NCBI GenBank assembly: GCA_026987075.1
Contig: JALSNI010000034.1
Coordinates: forward strand, 1 to 43,971
DNA: 43,971 nucleotides
Reading direction: 5' to 3'
Origin: Persephonella sp.
GTDB lineage: Bacteria; Aquificota; Aquificia; Aquificales; Hydrogenothermaceae
Part shown: positions 16,336 to 27,123 of the stretch, piece after piece
Numbering within the stretch: position 1 is the stretch's first letter
How the letters are laid out: each line of letters starts with the position of its first letter
Program-made: the position numbers and the translations under genes
The notes under the pieces: model-generated
Told to the model about the DNA's origin: nothing
Seen by the model: only the letters and a program-made list of their open reading frames with translations
The model's database searches: none

Positions 16336-17380
16336 GTTTTTTCTCTCTCCTTTTTTCTATAAATATCTCAACTCTCAGTTTTATTCTGTGTGCAATCATA
16401 CTTATTATAGTCCCTGCAATTAAACTTACAATAATTACAGATATGGAGTATATCTGGGGATGATTGAAGGCAAAATCTGAAATAAAGTTGTGAACCTGTT
16501 TTATCCCTTCTTTTGCTTTCTCTTTTTCAAAGAACAGCTGATAAAAGCTGAGAACTGATACAGTAGATACAAGGGAAGCCATTATCAGCTTTGTTATGTT
16601 TTTGTTTATTCTCTGACCTACTGCAGAGCCAAAAACAGCCCCAAAAGAAGAACCAGCCATAAGAATGAGGGCGAGGATAACATCAACCCCGTGATTTACA
16701 GTCCCGTGGAAGTATGTCAAAAATGCTGTTATAAAAATCATCTGAAATAGACTCATACCAACAGCTCTATTAACAGGAAGCCCTGCTAAATACATAAGGG
16801 CAGGGATTACCACAAATCCACCCCCTACACCCATAACAGCTGCTAAAAATCCAGATATCAGCCCAATAAAAACAGGTATTAAGACAGAAAAATGTCCAAA
16901 ATCAAATCTATACTTGAATGGGAGCAAATCTATAAACTGTTTAAATCTGCTTTTTTCTTTTTCTGGTTTTTCTTTTTTAATCAGGTCTATAAACATTGTA
17001 ATTCCTGTAAAGGCAAGATAAAAAGCATAAAAAGAGAGAACGAATGTTCTGAAATGACCAGCCTCTTCTAATATTTTTGTCAGGAAAACCCCAAAAGCTC
17101 CACCAACAAATCCAGAAATTATAAGAACAGCTCCAAGTTTTAAATCAATATTTTTGAGTCTCAGATGGGCTAAAAATCCTGATACTGTTGCACCTACCAT
17201 CTGGGCAACAGATGTTCCTACTGTAACTATTGGAGGAATACCTAACTTTATCAAAGTGGGATTGAGAATAATACCTCCACCTATTCCAAGCATACCGGAG
17301 AAAAATCCTACAACAAGACCAAGGGTTATTAAAACAAATACATTAACAGAAACGTCTGCAACTGGCAGGTATATCTCCAA
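16316..17380 (-). CDS. TauE/SafE-type sulfite/anion exporter family permease
   Basis: A membrane permease of about 354 residues, with two homologous halves each starting with a G-rich motif: GFFSGMLGIGGGIILNP and GFLAAVMGVGGGFVVIP. It has roughly 8 to 9 transmembrane segments and a C-terminal cytoplasmic, arginine-rich tail. Family members move sulfite, organosulfonates or other small anions, or have unknown cargo. I place the start at TTG 17380: a perfect GGAGG lies 7 bases upstream and the resulting EIYLPVADVSVN N-terminus is typical of this family. The longer frame (to 17446) would add 22 uncharacteristic residues. In a sulfur-oxidising bacterium, sulfite export is plausible but unproven. 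Confidence 0.86.
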   Translation of the reverse strand: MEIYLPVADVSVNVFVLITLGLVVGFFSGMLGIGGGIILNPTLIKLGIPPIVTVGTSVAQMVGATVSGFLAHLRLKNIDLKLGAVLIISGFVGGAFGVFLTKILEEAGHFRTFVLSFYAFYLAFTGITMFIDLIKKEKPEKEKSRFKQFIDLLPFKYRFDFGHFSVLIPVFIGLISGFLAAVMGVGGGFVVIPALMYLAGLPVNRAVGMSLFQMIFITAFLTYFHGTVNHGVDVILALILMAGSSFGAVFGSAVGQRINKNITKLIMASLVSTVSVLSFYQLFFEKEKAKEGIKQVHNFISDFAFNHPQIYSISVIIVSLIAGTIISMIAHRIKLRVEIFIEKRREKKLENRVD

Positions 17381-17420
17381 ACCATAACCTCCAAACTGAG
17401 CATTGCTGAAGACAAATATA

Positions 17421-17434
17421 TTAGAATATTCTAA
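17421..17434. promoter_or_regulatory. Perfect 14-bp palindrome between divergent operons
   Basis: TTAGAATATTCTAA reads the same on both strands. It lies in the 79-base gap between the permease-mqnA unit (minus, start 17380) and the GT39 unit (plus, start 17460), where both promoters must be. On the plus strand TAGAAT overlaps the palindrome and could serve as a -10 box. A dimeric repressor or activator site is the simple reading. The binding protein is unknown. Confidence 0.4.
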
Positions 17435-17459
17435 CCAACATTTCATCTAAAGGGAGATT

Positions 17460-19091
17460 ATGGAAAAAAGCAGATTTGATAAACTTGTTGAAGACAGATG
17501 GTTTTTATCTCTTATGCTTTTTTTCACAGTTTTTGTTTATTTCTGGAACATATGGCTTAACGATATATGGATACCAAACGAGGCTTTTTACGCTGAAGCT
17601 GCGAGGGAGATGCTCCAGAATGGAAACTTCCTTGATATTTATTACAACTATGAGCCAAGATTTAACAAACCTCCTATGACATACTGGCTTGTTGCATTTT
17701 CTTATCTGATTTTCGGTGTTAATGAGTTTGCAACAAGGCTGCCTATTGTTCTGACAGCTTTAGGTTCTAATCTGCTGGTATATCTAATAGGGAAAGAGCT
17801 TTACGGCAGAAAGGTAGCATTAGTATCAGCTGCTGTGATGGCTTTCAGCTTTCAGTTTGTTATAAATTCCCGTTATGCTTCTCCTGAGGTTCCCCTCACG
17901 TTCTTTTTTACATTGACTCTATATTTTTTTATTGTAGGATACAGGAGAAAGAATTTTGTGTATATTCTCCTGTCGTATTTATCTTTAGGGCTTACTGTTT
18001 TGACAAAGGGCTTTCCGTATATAGCAGTAATCGGTGGAATAGTGATTTTTTATGTTTTGATTGAAAACAGGTTCAGATGGCCTCAGGTATGGAAAGACAT
18101 CAGGTTTTTAAGGTTGGAGATTGGACTGCCTTTAGTGGTTGTTGTCGGTTTCAGCTGGTATCTGTATATGTATCTGAAGTTTGGCAGCTCATTTATTGAA
18201 ACGACGCTGGAAGAGACAGTAAAAAGAGCAGTAGGAAAAAAGTCTCAGGGACTATCTGACCTTTTTTTCTATCCTGTTGTTATCCTGTGGGGATTTTTGC
18301 CCTATGCACTGTTTTTTTACTATGCTGCCGTTAGGGGGATTATAGACAGGAAAAAGGAGCTTCTATTCCCTGCTGTATGGTTTGGTGTGATGCTGATTAT
18401 CTTTACCATAGCAAAGGGAAAGATTCCTGTTTACATTATTCAGGCACATGGAGCAATGTCGCTGATTGTTGCTTACTACCTTGTTAATCTTTCACCGAAA
18501 AAGCTGATAGACAGGATTTTTTATTATAGCTCTCTTTTCGTGCCTGTGCTTGTCTCTTCTTTTGTTGTGGGAGGAATGGTGTATCTGTTTAAACTTGATT
18601 ATCTATACTACATAGCTGCTGTTTTTCCTTTTGCATTTTTGCTCCGTTATAGAGAGCTGAAGATACTCCCCTTTATAGCAATGTTAGTGCTGTTTTTTGT
18701 GTTTACTGTTTCTGTTCTTCCAGTTGTGGAGAGGTTCCGCCCTTATGACAGAATTGGAATAGCAATAAACGATAACGTTCCAGAGAAAAATATACCATTA
18801 ATAATAGAAAGCTGGTTCTGGCACAACATGCCCTTTTACGCTCAGAGGAAGGTTTTTAGAGATGTTCCGGCAAAAGAAATCGTTAAGATTTCTCAGAAAA
18901 AGCCAGTTTTAGCCCTTACTACAGAAAAAACTTACAGGCAGATAGACGGTGCACAGGTTCTGTGGGAAGGATATCTTTATAAAAGGGGCAGTGAATCACG
19001 ATTTGCCATTTTACTGAAGTATGTATACAGGGCTATTCACGGAGATTACTCAGGTTTTGAAAAAAGATATTTAATATACAAGGGGTGGTAA
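17460..19091 (+). CDS. GT39 (ArnT/PMT-like) membrane glycosyltransferase
   Basis: A 543-residue integral membrane protein with about 11 to 13 hydrophobic segments and a soluble C-terminal portion, in the GT-C class that moves a sugar or aminoarabinose from a polyprenyl phosphate onto a protein or lipid A in the periplasm. The first external loop reads WIPNEAFYAEAAREML, then FNKPPMTYWLVAFSYLIFGVNEFATRLP, both classic for ArnT-like proteins. The usual Asp-Glu pair of this loop is Asn40-Glu41 here. ATG 17460 follows an AGGGAG ribosome site. It heads a plus-strand run through the phosphatase at 24839. Donor and acceptor cannot be inferred. Confidence 0.85.
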   Translation: MEKSRFDKLVEDRWFLSLMLFFTVFVYFWNIWLNDIWIPNEAFYAEAAREMLQNGNFLDIYYNYEPRFNKPPMTYWLVAFSYLIFGVNEFATRLPIVLTALGSNLLVYLIGKELYGRKVALVSAAVMAFSFQFVINSRYASPEVPLTFFFTLTLYFFIVGYRRKNFVYILLSYLSLGLTVLTKGFPYIAVIGGIVIFYVLIENRFRWPQVWKDIRFLRLEIGLPLVVVVGFSWYLYMYLKFGSSFIETTLEETVKRAVGKKSQGLSDLFFYPVVILWGFLPYALFFYYAAVRGIIDRKKELLFPAVWFGVMLIIFTIAKGKIPVYIIQAHGAMSLIVAYYLVNLSPKKLIDRIFYYSSLFVPVLVSSFVVGGMVYLFKLDYLYYIAAVFPFAFLLRYRELKILPFIAMLVLFFVFTVSVLPVVERFRPYDRIGIAINDNVPEKNIPLIIESWFWHNMPFYAQRKVFRDVPAKEIVKISQKKPVLALTTEKTYRQIDGAQVLWEGYLYKRGSESRFAILLKYVYRAIHGDYSGFEKRYLIYKGW

Positions 19092-19093
19092 AA

Positions 19094-19855
19094 ATGAGAG
19101 AAATAATAACAATTAATGGGGAAAGGTTTGAAGGTAAACAGTTTTTAAGGACACTGATGTATGGGGAAGGTGTATTTGAAACGTTCCGTTTTAATGGAAA
19201 GCTTCCAGATAGAATAGAGAAACATTATGAGAGATTAAACAGGGGAGCAAAACTTTTAAACATTCCCCAGATTTCAAAAGAAGATTTCCTATACTACATT
19301 GAAAAAACTGTTTCCCAGTGTGAAAGCACAGACCTTTATGTAAAAACTATTTTGGTTTCTGAGGGTAATTTTGATTTTCCCTTAATCCCTTATAAAAGCA
19401 ATCTTATTACTGTCGTTAGGCCATTCAAAGAAAGAAAAAACAGAAAAATAAGCCTGACAGTTGCTCCTTTTAGGGTTCACAGCAGTAATCCACTGCTAAA
19501 AGTAAAAACGACAAACTTTGCAGAGAAGCTTATAGCAAACAGGTATGCAAAAGAAAGGGGTTATGACGATGCCCTGTTTCTTAACGAAAATGGAGAGATT
19601 ACAGAGACAACAACAGCAAACATATTCTGGGTGAAAGGAAGGTTTATGTATACTCCTTCTGTTGACTGTGGTTTGCTTCCGGGAATAACAAGAGAAGCTG
19701 TTTTGCAAGAGGCAAGGAAAGAAGGATTCACTGTTGTTGAGGGAAGATTTTATCTAAAAGATATAAAAAATGCAGACCTGATTTTTGTTACAAATGCCCT
19801 AAATGGTATAATTAGAGTTGGAAAAATTGATTTTTTTAATCAGGAGGAAGATTAA
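19094..19855 (+). CDS. pabC: Class IV aminotransferase, probably aminodeoxychorismate lyase
   Basis: A 253-residue PLP enzyme of fold type IV. Motifs are LMYGEGVFETFRF near the start, RLNRGAKLL, the catalytic-lysine region VKTTNFAEKLIANRYAKERGYDDALFLN, ETTTANIFWV, and CGLLPGITREAVLQEA. Size and the short GEGVFETFR start favour 4-amino-4-deoxychorismate lyase (folate pathway). A branched-chain or D-amino acid aminotransferase is the alternative. I use ATG 19094, with GGGGTGG five bases before it, rather than the GTG three codons earlier, which overlaps the preceding gene. Its stop is immediately followed by the lysC start. Confidence 0.8.
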   Translation: MREIITINGERFEGKQFLRTLMYGEGVFETFRFNGKLPDRIEKHYERLNRGAKLLNIPQISKEDFLYYIEKTVSQCESTDLYVKTILVSEGNFDFPLIPYKSNLITVVRPFKERKNRKISLTVAPFRVHSSNPLLKVKTTNFAEKLIANRYAKERGYDDALFLNENGEITETTTANIFWVKGRFMYTPSVDCGLLPGITREAVLQEARKEGFTVVEGRFYLKDIKNADLIFVTNALNGIIRVGKIDFFNQEED

Positions 19856-21088
19856 TTGCCCCTTGTAGTGCAGAAATTTGGTGGAACGTCTGTAGGAACA
19901 GTAGAAAGAATTAAAAATGTGGCAAAAAAGGTAAAAAAGGCAGTTGAAGAAGGAAATAAAGTTGTTGTTGTTTCCTCTGCAATGGCAGGAGAAACAGACA
20001 GACTGTTAGGTCTGACAAGAGAGATATCCTCCAGACCAGACCCCCGGGAACAGGATATGGTTGTTTCAACAGGAGAGCAGGTTGCCATTGGTCTGCTGGC
20101 ACTTGCACTGAAAGAGATAGGGATAGATGCAGTAAGTCTGACAGGATGGCAGGTTCCCATATATACAGACACAGCCTATACGAAAGCAAGGATAAAGAGG
20201 ATAGATACCCACAGAATAATGTCAGAGCTTGAAAGGGGAAAGGTTGTTATTGTTGCAGGATTTCAGGGGGTAAACGATTACGGCGATATAACCACACTGG
20301 GAAGAGGAGGCTCTGATACCACAGCAGTTGCACTTGCTGCAGCACTGAAAGCTGACGTGTGTGAGATATATACAGACGTTACAGGGGTGTTTACAGCAGA
20401 CCCCCGTATAGTTGAGAATGCCCGCAAGATACCTGTCATCTCCTATGAAGAGATGATGGAGATGGCATCATTAGGTTCTAAAGTGATGCAGATAAGGTCT
20501 GTAGAGTTTGCAGCCAAATACGGCGTAAAAATACATGTAAAGTCCTCATTTATTGATGAGGATGGAACATGGATAGTGGAGGAAAATGAAGAGATGGAAA
20601 GGGTAGCAGTAAGAGGAATAAGCCACGAGCTTAAAGAGTCTAAAATAACAGTAGTAAAAGTTCCAGACAAACCGGGAATAGCAGCAAAACTGTTTAAAGC
20701 ATTAGGGGATAACAACATTGTTGTTGATATGATTGTTCAGAATGTCTCTCACGAAGGATACACAGACATATCCTTTACAGTGAATAAAGTTGATGCTGAC
20801 TTTGCAGAAGAGATAGCCAGAGAAGTAGCTCAGGAAGTGGGAGCATCAGGTGTTGAGAGAAACGACAGAATAGCAAAAATATCTGTTGTTGGACTTGGAA
20901 TGAAAACCCATGCAGGAACAGCCGGGAAAATGTTTGAGGTTCTATACAGGGAAGGAATAAACATATATGCTATATCCACCTCAGAGATAAAAATATCCTG
21001 CCTGATAGATGAGAAATACGCAGAGCTTGCAGTAAGGGCACTGCACGAGGCGTTTATAGAAAATCAGGAAACCATTGTTGTTGATTAG
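19856..21088 (+). CDS. lysC: Aspartate kinase
   Basis: A 410-residue monofunctional aspartokinase, first step of lysine, threonine, methionine and diaminopimelate synthesis. Catalytic domain motifs are [58 protein letters not shown] and [17 protein letters not shown]. Two ACT regulatory domains follow from about residue 265, with [15 protein letters not shown] and [20 protein letters not shown], so feedback inhibition is expected. The start is TTG directly after the pabC stop, with AGGAGG 8 bases upstream, inside pabC. Length is standard. Confidence 0.96.
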   Translation: MPLVVQKFGGTSVGTVERIKNVAKKVKKAVEEGNKVVVVSSAMAGETDRLLGLTREISSRPDPREQDMVVSTGEQVAIGLLALALKEIGIDAVSLTGWQVPIYTDTAYTKARIKRIDTHRIMSELERGKVVIVAGFQGVNDYGDITTLGRGGSDTTAVALAAALKADVCEIYTDVTGVFTADPRIVENARKIPVISYEEMMEMASLGSKVMQIRSVEFAAKYGVKIHVKSSFIDEDGTWIVEENEEMERVAVRGISHELKESKITVVKVPDKPGIAAKLFKALGDNNIVVDMIVQNVSHEGYTDISFTVNKVDADFAEEIAREVAQEVGASGVERNDRIAKISVVGLGMKTHAGTAGKMFEVLYREGINIYAISTSEIKISCLIDEKYAELAVRALHEAFIENQETIVVD

Positions 21089-21098
21089 GAGAACAGTT

Positions 21099-22532
21099 AT
21101 GAGAAAGAAGAAAATCAAAAAGGTTCTCGTTGCAAACAGAGGAGAAGTTGCAACCCGTATAATAAGAGCCTGTAAAGAGCTTGGAATAAGAACAGTTGCC
21201 ATATACTCAGAGGCAGACCACAACGGAATATGGGTAAAAAAAGCCGACGAAGCCTATATGATATCTGGAGACCCAATAAAAGCATATCTTAACTTTTACA
21301 AAATTGTTGACCTTGCAAGACAGACAAAGTGTGATGCGATTCATCCCGGTTATGGATTTTTGTCAGAGAATGCAGACTTTGCAAGATACTGTGAAAAAAG
21401 GGGAATTATATTTATTGGACCAAAACCTGACCATATAGAGCTGTTTGGAGACAAGATAAAATCTAAGGTTGCAATGAGAGAGGTGGGAGTTCCTGTCCTG
21501 CCCGGGACGGATGAACCTATTACTGATATAAATGAAGCAAAAAAAGTAGCAAAAGATATAGGCTTTCCAGTGATAATAAAAGCTGCATATGGCGGTGGTG
21601 GAAGGGGGATGAGAATTGTTGAAAAAGAGTCTGATTTTGAAGAGCTGTTCAGGTCTGCCACCAGCGAAGCAGAGAAATTTTTTGGCAGGGGAGACGTGTT
21701 TATTGAAAAATATGTAAAAAATCCCCGTCATATAGAGATACAGATAATGGCAGATAAATACGGAAATGTTATACATCTTGGAGAGAGAGACTGTTCTATA
21801 CAGAGAAGACACCAGAAAGTTATAGAGATAGCTCCTTCTCCAAGACTTAATGAAGAGGTAAGAAGGGAGCTTTACAGGGTTGCAGTAAAATCTATGTTTA
21901 AGCTTGGATATGAGAATGTTGGAACACTTGAGTTTTTGGTAGACGAAGATGATAACTTTTACTTTATAGAGATGAACACAAGACTTCAGGTTGAACACAC
22001 TGTAACAGAAACAGTTACAGGTGTTGATATTGTTCAGAGAATGATACAGATTGCAGAAGGAGAAAAACTTCCATTTCTGCAGGAGGACATAAAGTTCAGA
22101 GGCTATGCTATAGAGTTTAGAATCAATGCAGAAGACCCTAAGAAAGGATTTGCACCTTCTCCCGGAAGGATAACTTCTTATTACTCTCCCGGCGGTCCCG
22201 GAGTAAGAATAGACGCAGCAGTTTATAAAGATTACATAATTCCACCTTATTACGACTCTATGATTGCAAAACTTACCGTATGGGCATTAACATGGGAACA
22301 GACAGTAAACAGGGCAAAAAGAGCACTTGAAGAGTTTCAGGTAAGAGGTGTTCCGACAAACCTCCCACTTTTGAGACAGATTGTTAGAGATAAAGACTTT
22401 ATGTCAGGCAAATTTGATACAGGTTACATAGATAAAAAACTGCCTAAATTCAGACTAAAACCTGAAGGGGGAGACCCTGAAGATTTAGCGACTGTTATTG
22501 CAGCAGCTATAGCAGCATATCACAGATTATAA
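21099..22532 (+). CDS. Biotin carboxylase subunit (AccC / PycA / CfiB family)
   Basis: A 477-residue ATP-grasp enzyme that carboxylates protein-bound biotin. It shows VLVANRGEVATRIIRACKEL, HPGYGFLSENADFA, the glycine-rich ATP loop AAYGGGGRGMRIV, the catalytic FIEMNTRLQVEHTVTE, and FRINAEDPKKGFAPSPG. ATG 21099 follows AGGAGA by 6 bases. The longer frame from 21075 lies inside lysC. No biotin carrier or carboxyltransferase gene adjoins, so the partner is elsewhere. It could be acetyl-CoA carboxylase AccC, pyruvate carboxylase subunit A, or the small subunit of the 2-oxoglutarate carboxylase known from Hydrogenobacter. The sequence alone does not decide among these for me. Confidence 0.9.
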   Translation: MRKKKIKKVLVANRGEVATRIIRACKELGIRTVAIYSEADHNGIWVKKADEAYMISGDPIKAYLNFYKIVDLARQTKCDAIHPGYGFLSENADFARYCEKRGIIFIGPKPDHIELFGDKIKSKVAMREVGVPVLPGTDEPITDINEAKKVAKDIGFPVIIKAAYGGGGRGMRIVEKESDFEELFRSATSEAEKFFGRGDVFIEKYVKNPRHIEIQIMADKYGNVIHLGERDCSIQRRHQKVIEIAPSPRLNEEVRRELYRVAVKSMFKLGYENVGTLEFLVDEDDNFYFIEMNTRLQVEHTVTETVTGVDIVQRMIQIAEGEKLPFLQEDIKFRGYAIEFRINAEDPKKGFAPSPGRITSYYSPGGPGVRIDAAVYKDYIIPPYYDSMIAKLTVWALTWEQTVNRAKRALEEFQVRGVPTNLPLLRQIVRDKDFMSGKFDTGYIDKKLPKFRLKPEGGDPEDLATVIAAAIAAYHRL

Positions 22533-22547
22533 AAGGAGGTTGTCTGA

Positions 22548-24204
<1,657 letters not shown>

Positions 24205-24852
24205 AAAATAAAGATACTTTTCTATTTGACCTTGATGGAACGTTGATTGATTCCTCTAAAGATATTGCTGTAGCGGTAAACTATGCTCTGACAGAGCTTG
24301 GTTTTTCAACCCTTCCAGAAGAAGACATTATAAAACATGTGGGATATGGTGGAAAAAAGTTAATAGAAGGTGTTTTGAAGACAAATGATAAAGAGCTAAT
24401 AGAAAAAGGGGTAAAACTATTTAGAGAACATTATTTTTCTAATCCAGTTGTTCATACAACCCTTTATCCATATGTTTATGAAACATTGCAATCTCTAAAA
24501 GAAGAAGGTAAAAAGTTAGCAATTGTAACAAATAAGTATCAGGATATTTCTAAACTGATTATCCAAAAAACAGGTATAGCTCATCTAATTGACGCTATTG
24601 TAGGTGGAGATACTACAGGCTCAAAAAAACCAGATAAAGAACCTGTTTTGTTTGCTTTAAAACAGCTTGATTCATCACCTCAAAAAGCAGTAATGATTGG
24701 AGATAGCGAGGTGGACATACAAGCTGCCAAAGATGCTGGGGTAAAAGCTGTTTTAGTAACTTATGGTTTTGGTAAAGTAGAAAAAGCTTTATCCTTTAAT
24801 CCAGATTTTGTCATCAATAGTTTAAAAGAAATTTTGTAGTATAAGTTATGAA

Positions 24853-24882
24853 TTGATTATTATCAATATTTGATTATGATTA
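24853..24882 (+). promoter_or_regulatory. AT-rich repeat cluster upstream of cytochrome c gene
   Basis: TTGATTAT occurs at 24853-24860 and again at 24870-24877, 17 bp apart. The first copy is also half of the inverted repeat TTGAT-TATT-ATCAA (24853-24866). The second is followed by GATTA, so ATTATC/GATTAT-type hexamers are stacked in a way that recalls Fur-family boxes. It lies 67 to 96 bases before the cytochrome c ATG in the only sizable gap in this part of the window. The bound regulator is unknown. Confidence 0.4.
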
Positions 24883-24948
24883 GTGCATAACTATCCCTCT
24901 ATTTTTAAATTTAAAATGGAACAAATTTTAATGGAGGGGTAGTCAGTT

Positions 24949-25347
24949 ATGAGAAAACTATTTTTAGGTCTTTTAGGAGCGGCCTTACTATTTTCTATTT
25001 CAGCACCGGCAGGTCAGAGCCAGAAGGAAATAGAAAAGCAGATAATAAAAATTGCAAAGAAATATGGCTGTTTAACCTGTCACGACATTGACAAACCTAA
25101 AAACTCAATTCCTTACAGGATAATTGCAAAGGAATATCAGGGAAAACCTGATGCCGTTAAACAACTTGTCCAGAGCATAAAAGGGGCAAGTTTCGCAAAA
25201 TGGCAGAAGATAGGACCAGAAAAGTATGGTGTGAAACCAAAAGCTATATATATGCCAAGACAGAGGTCTATTCCTGTTGAAGAAGCAGAAAAAATAGTAA
25301 AACTTATACTTTCTTTAGATACAAGCAATGTAAAGGTTAAAAAATAA
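24949..25347 (+). CDS. Periplasmic class I cytochrome c
   Basis: A 132-residue secreted monohaem cytochrome. A signal peptide (about residues 1-21, ending SAPA) precedes a haem-binding CLTCH motif at residues 41-45 and a likely axial methionine at Met102 (YMPRQ). The C-terminal helix VEEAEKIVKLILSL is typical of class I small cytochromes. It would carry electrons in the periplasm, for example between a sulfur or hydrogen oxidising system and a terminal oxidase. It has its own upstream region with repeats, a GGAGGGG ribosome site, and no operon partner. The exact electron donor is unknown. Confidence 0.9.
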   Translation: MRKLFLGLLGAALLFSISAPAGQSQKEIEKQIIKIAKKYGCLTCHDIDKPKNSIPYRIIAKEYQGKPDAVKQLVQSIKGASFAKWQKIGPEKYGVKPKAIYMPRQRSIPVEEAEKIVKLILSLDTSNVKVKK

Positions 25348-25374
25348 GGGCCGGTGCTTTTTCAGGAGAGGGGG

Positions 25375-27123
25375 TTACTTTTTTATGTAAACGTATTCGC
25401 TTTTATACCATCCCCATACGGTAGGGAAAACATTTTTGAGATAATTTTTAACAGCTAAAAGCTCTTCAGGAGCAGCTATAAAAATCATAGGTTGCTGTTC
25501 TCCTATTATTTTGAATGCTTTTTTGTATAAGTTATCCCTTTTTTTCTGATTTAGCTCCACTGCTGCCTGCTGGAACAGACTGTCAACTTCAGCTTCCCAC
25601 TGGGTAGATGGTTTTTTCTGGTTTGGATACCACATGTGCAGATGTCCAGATGAAAGCCAGACGTTCTGTCCAAAGTATGGGTCCATACTTCCAGTAAGTC
25701 CAATTATCACTGCTTCCCAGTCATAATTTGACATCAGTCTTGTTACTAAATTATTAAAGTCTATTGACTGGAAGTTAACCTCTATGCCTATTTTCCTCAG
25801 GTCGTCTTTCAGTATGTTTCCTATTGTCTCCCTTTCCTTGTTTCCAGAGTTTGTTATCAGTGTAAACTGAAGTTTGTGTCCTTCCCTGTCATAAAGATAT
25901 CCATCTTCCCCTTCCTTAAAACCTATCTCAAGGAGGAGCTGTTTTGCCTTTTTTAGATTAAATGGATATTTAGGGTAGTAATCCTCATCAAAAAGTCTTC
26001 TGTTTGCAGGGGTTACTGCTGTGTATATTGGATAGGCAAGACCATTGTAAGCTATGTTTATTATTCCTTTTCTGTCAACGGCATATGATATTGCCTGTCT
26101 GAACTTTTTGTTTCTAAACCATTTTAGCTTGTATTTTGGAATTGGGGCTTTTGGATTTTGATTGAACACAACAAACAGTGTAGAAGGGGTTGCTCCAAGG
26201 TTGTAGATAGTAAAATCTTTTTCCTTTGCCTTTGGAAGCAGTTCTGGAAGGTCTGTTGGTCTGACCCCGTAGTAATCAATCTCTCCAGATATAAACTTTA
26301 TCAGTCTAACATCAGGGTCGCCAATAATCTGGGCTTTTACTTTCGTTATGTAAGGAATTTTCTGTCCCTTACTGTCTTTTTCCCAGTAGTATGGGTTTCT
26401 CTCATATTCAGCATACTGTCCAACAACATACTTTACAAGTCTGTAAGGTCCTGTTCCAATAAGTTTTTCTGGGGGGGTATTTATTCCCCATGCTGACGGA
26501 AATGTTTTATTTTTAACATACGGCTCTAAGATGTGCCTGGGGAGTATCGGCTGACCAACAGCCTGTATAAAGGGTGCAAAAGGCTTGGGAATTTTAAACT
26601 CTACAGTGTATCTGTCTATCTTTTTTACAATAAATTTCTTACCTTCTATAAAAAGCATGTCCTTCACAGAAGAAGGTATGTCAGGATTGTAGTATATCTC
26701 GTTGTAAGTGAAAACAACGTCATCAGCAGTAACAGGTTTTCCATCAAACCATTTTGCATCTTTTCTCAGGTGAAATATCCATACGGTTCCTGTTTTGTCT
26801 CTCTCCCATCTCTCAGCAAGGTCTGGCTCTGGGAGTAATGTTTTTGGATTTGTTTTTGTCAGACCGTTAAACAGCGCTCCTATCACAGCTGTTGATGTTG
26901 TTTCCTGAGCCATTACAGGATTGAAAGTTTTGGCGTCCCCTGCCAAGGCTCTTTTTAGCACGCCCCCTTCCACTCCTATTTCAGGTCTAAACTCTTCAGG
27001 GTTTACTTTTACGATAACTCCAGTTTTATCGCTGGTAGTCTGTGGTGATATGAGATATACAGGGAGAAATAATATGATTATTACTGCTACAGCTTTAAGA
27101 AAGGTGCTAATCTTTTCTTTCAT
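25375..27123 (-). CDS. ABC transporter solute-binding protein, family 5 (peptide/nickel type)
   Basis: A 582-residue extracytoplasmic binding protein of the SBP_bac_5 (DppA/OppA) family. One N-terminal hydrophobic segment (AVAVIIILFLPVYLIS, about 12-27) without a lipobox cysteine could be a signal peptide or membrane anchor. Family features are GVLKRALAGDAKTFNPV, LFNGLTKTNPKTLLPEPDLAERWE, DGKPVTADDVVFTYN, a GTGPYRLVKY segment, and FRQAISYAVDRKGI. No permease or ATPase genes lie nearby, so it is an orphan in this window. Cargo is probably peptides, though nickel or other ligands are possible. It overlaps the upstream UPF0434 gene by 17 bases. Confidence 0.9.
   Translation of the reverse strand: MKEKISTFLKAVAVIIILFLPVYLISPQTTSDKTGVIVKVNPEEFRPEIGVEGGVLKRALAGDAKTFNPVMAQETTSTAVIGALFNGLTKTNPKTLLPEPDLAERWERDKTGTVWIFHLRKDAKWFDGKPVTADDVVFTYNEIYYNPDIPSSVKDMLFIEGKKFIVKKIDRYTVEFKIPKPFAPFIQAVGQPILPRHILEPYVKNKTFPSAWGINTPPEKLIGTGPYRLVKYVVGQYAEYERNPYYWEKDSKGQKIPYITKVKAQIIGDPDVRLIKFISGEIDYYGVRPTDLPELLPKAKEKDFTIYNLGATPSTLFVVFNQNPKAPIPKYKLKWFRNKKFRQAISYAVDRKGIINIAYNGLAYPIYTAVTPANRRLFDEDYYPKYPFNLKKAKQLLLEIGFKEGEDGYLYDREGHKLQFTLITNSGNKERETIGNILKDDLRKIGIEVNFQSIDFNNLVTRLMSNYDWEAVIIGLTGSMDPYFGQNVWLSSGHLHMWYPNQKKPSTQWEAEVDSLFQQAAVELNQKKRDNLYKKAFKIIGEQQPMIFIAAPEELLAVKNYLKNVFPTVWGWYKSEYVYIKK

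Noticed and set aside
21363-21998. Minus-strand open frame of 211 codons opposite the biotin carboxylase
   Set aside because: Composition (Tyr, Phe, Cys, Lys rich) is that of an antisense shadow, and the plus-strand enzyme is intact and conserved.
24840-24948. Hidden tRNA or small ORF between gph and cytochrome c
   Set aside because: No cloverleaf-like GC stems or T-loop, and no open frame with a ribosome site; only AT-rich repeats and promoter-like sequence.
25348-25374. Bidirectional terminator between cytochrome c and the solute-binding protein gene
   Set aside because: The 27-base gap has GGGCCGG and T-runs but no stem of more than about 4 bp that I can pair convincingly.
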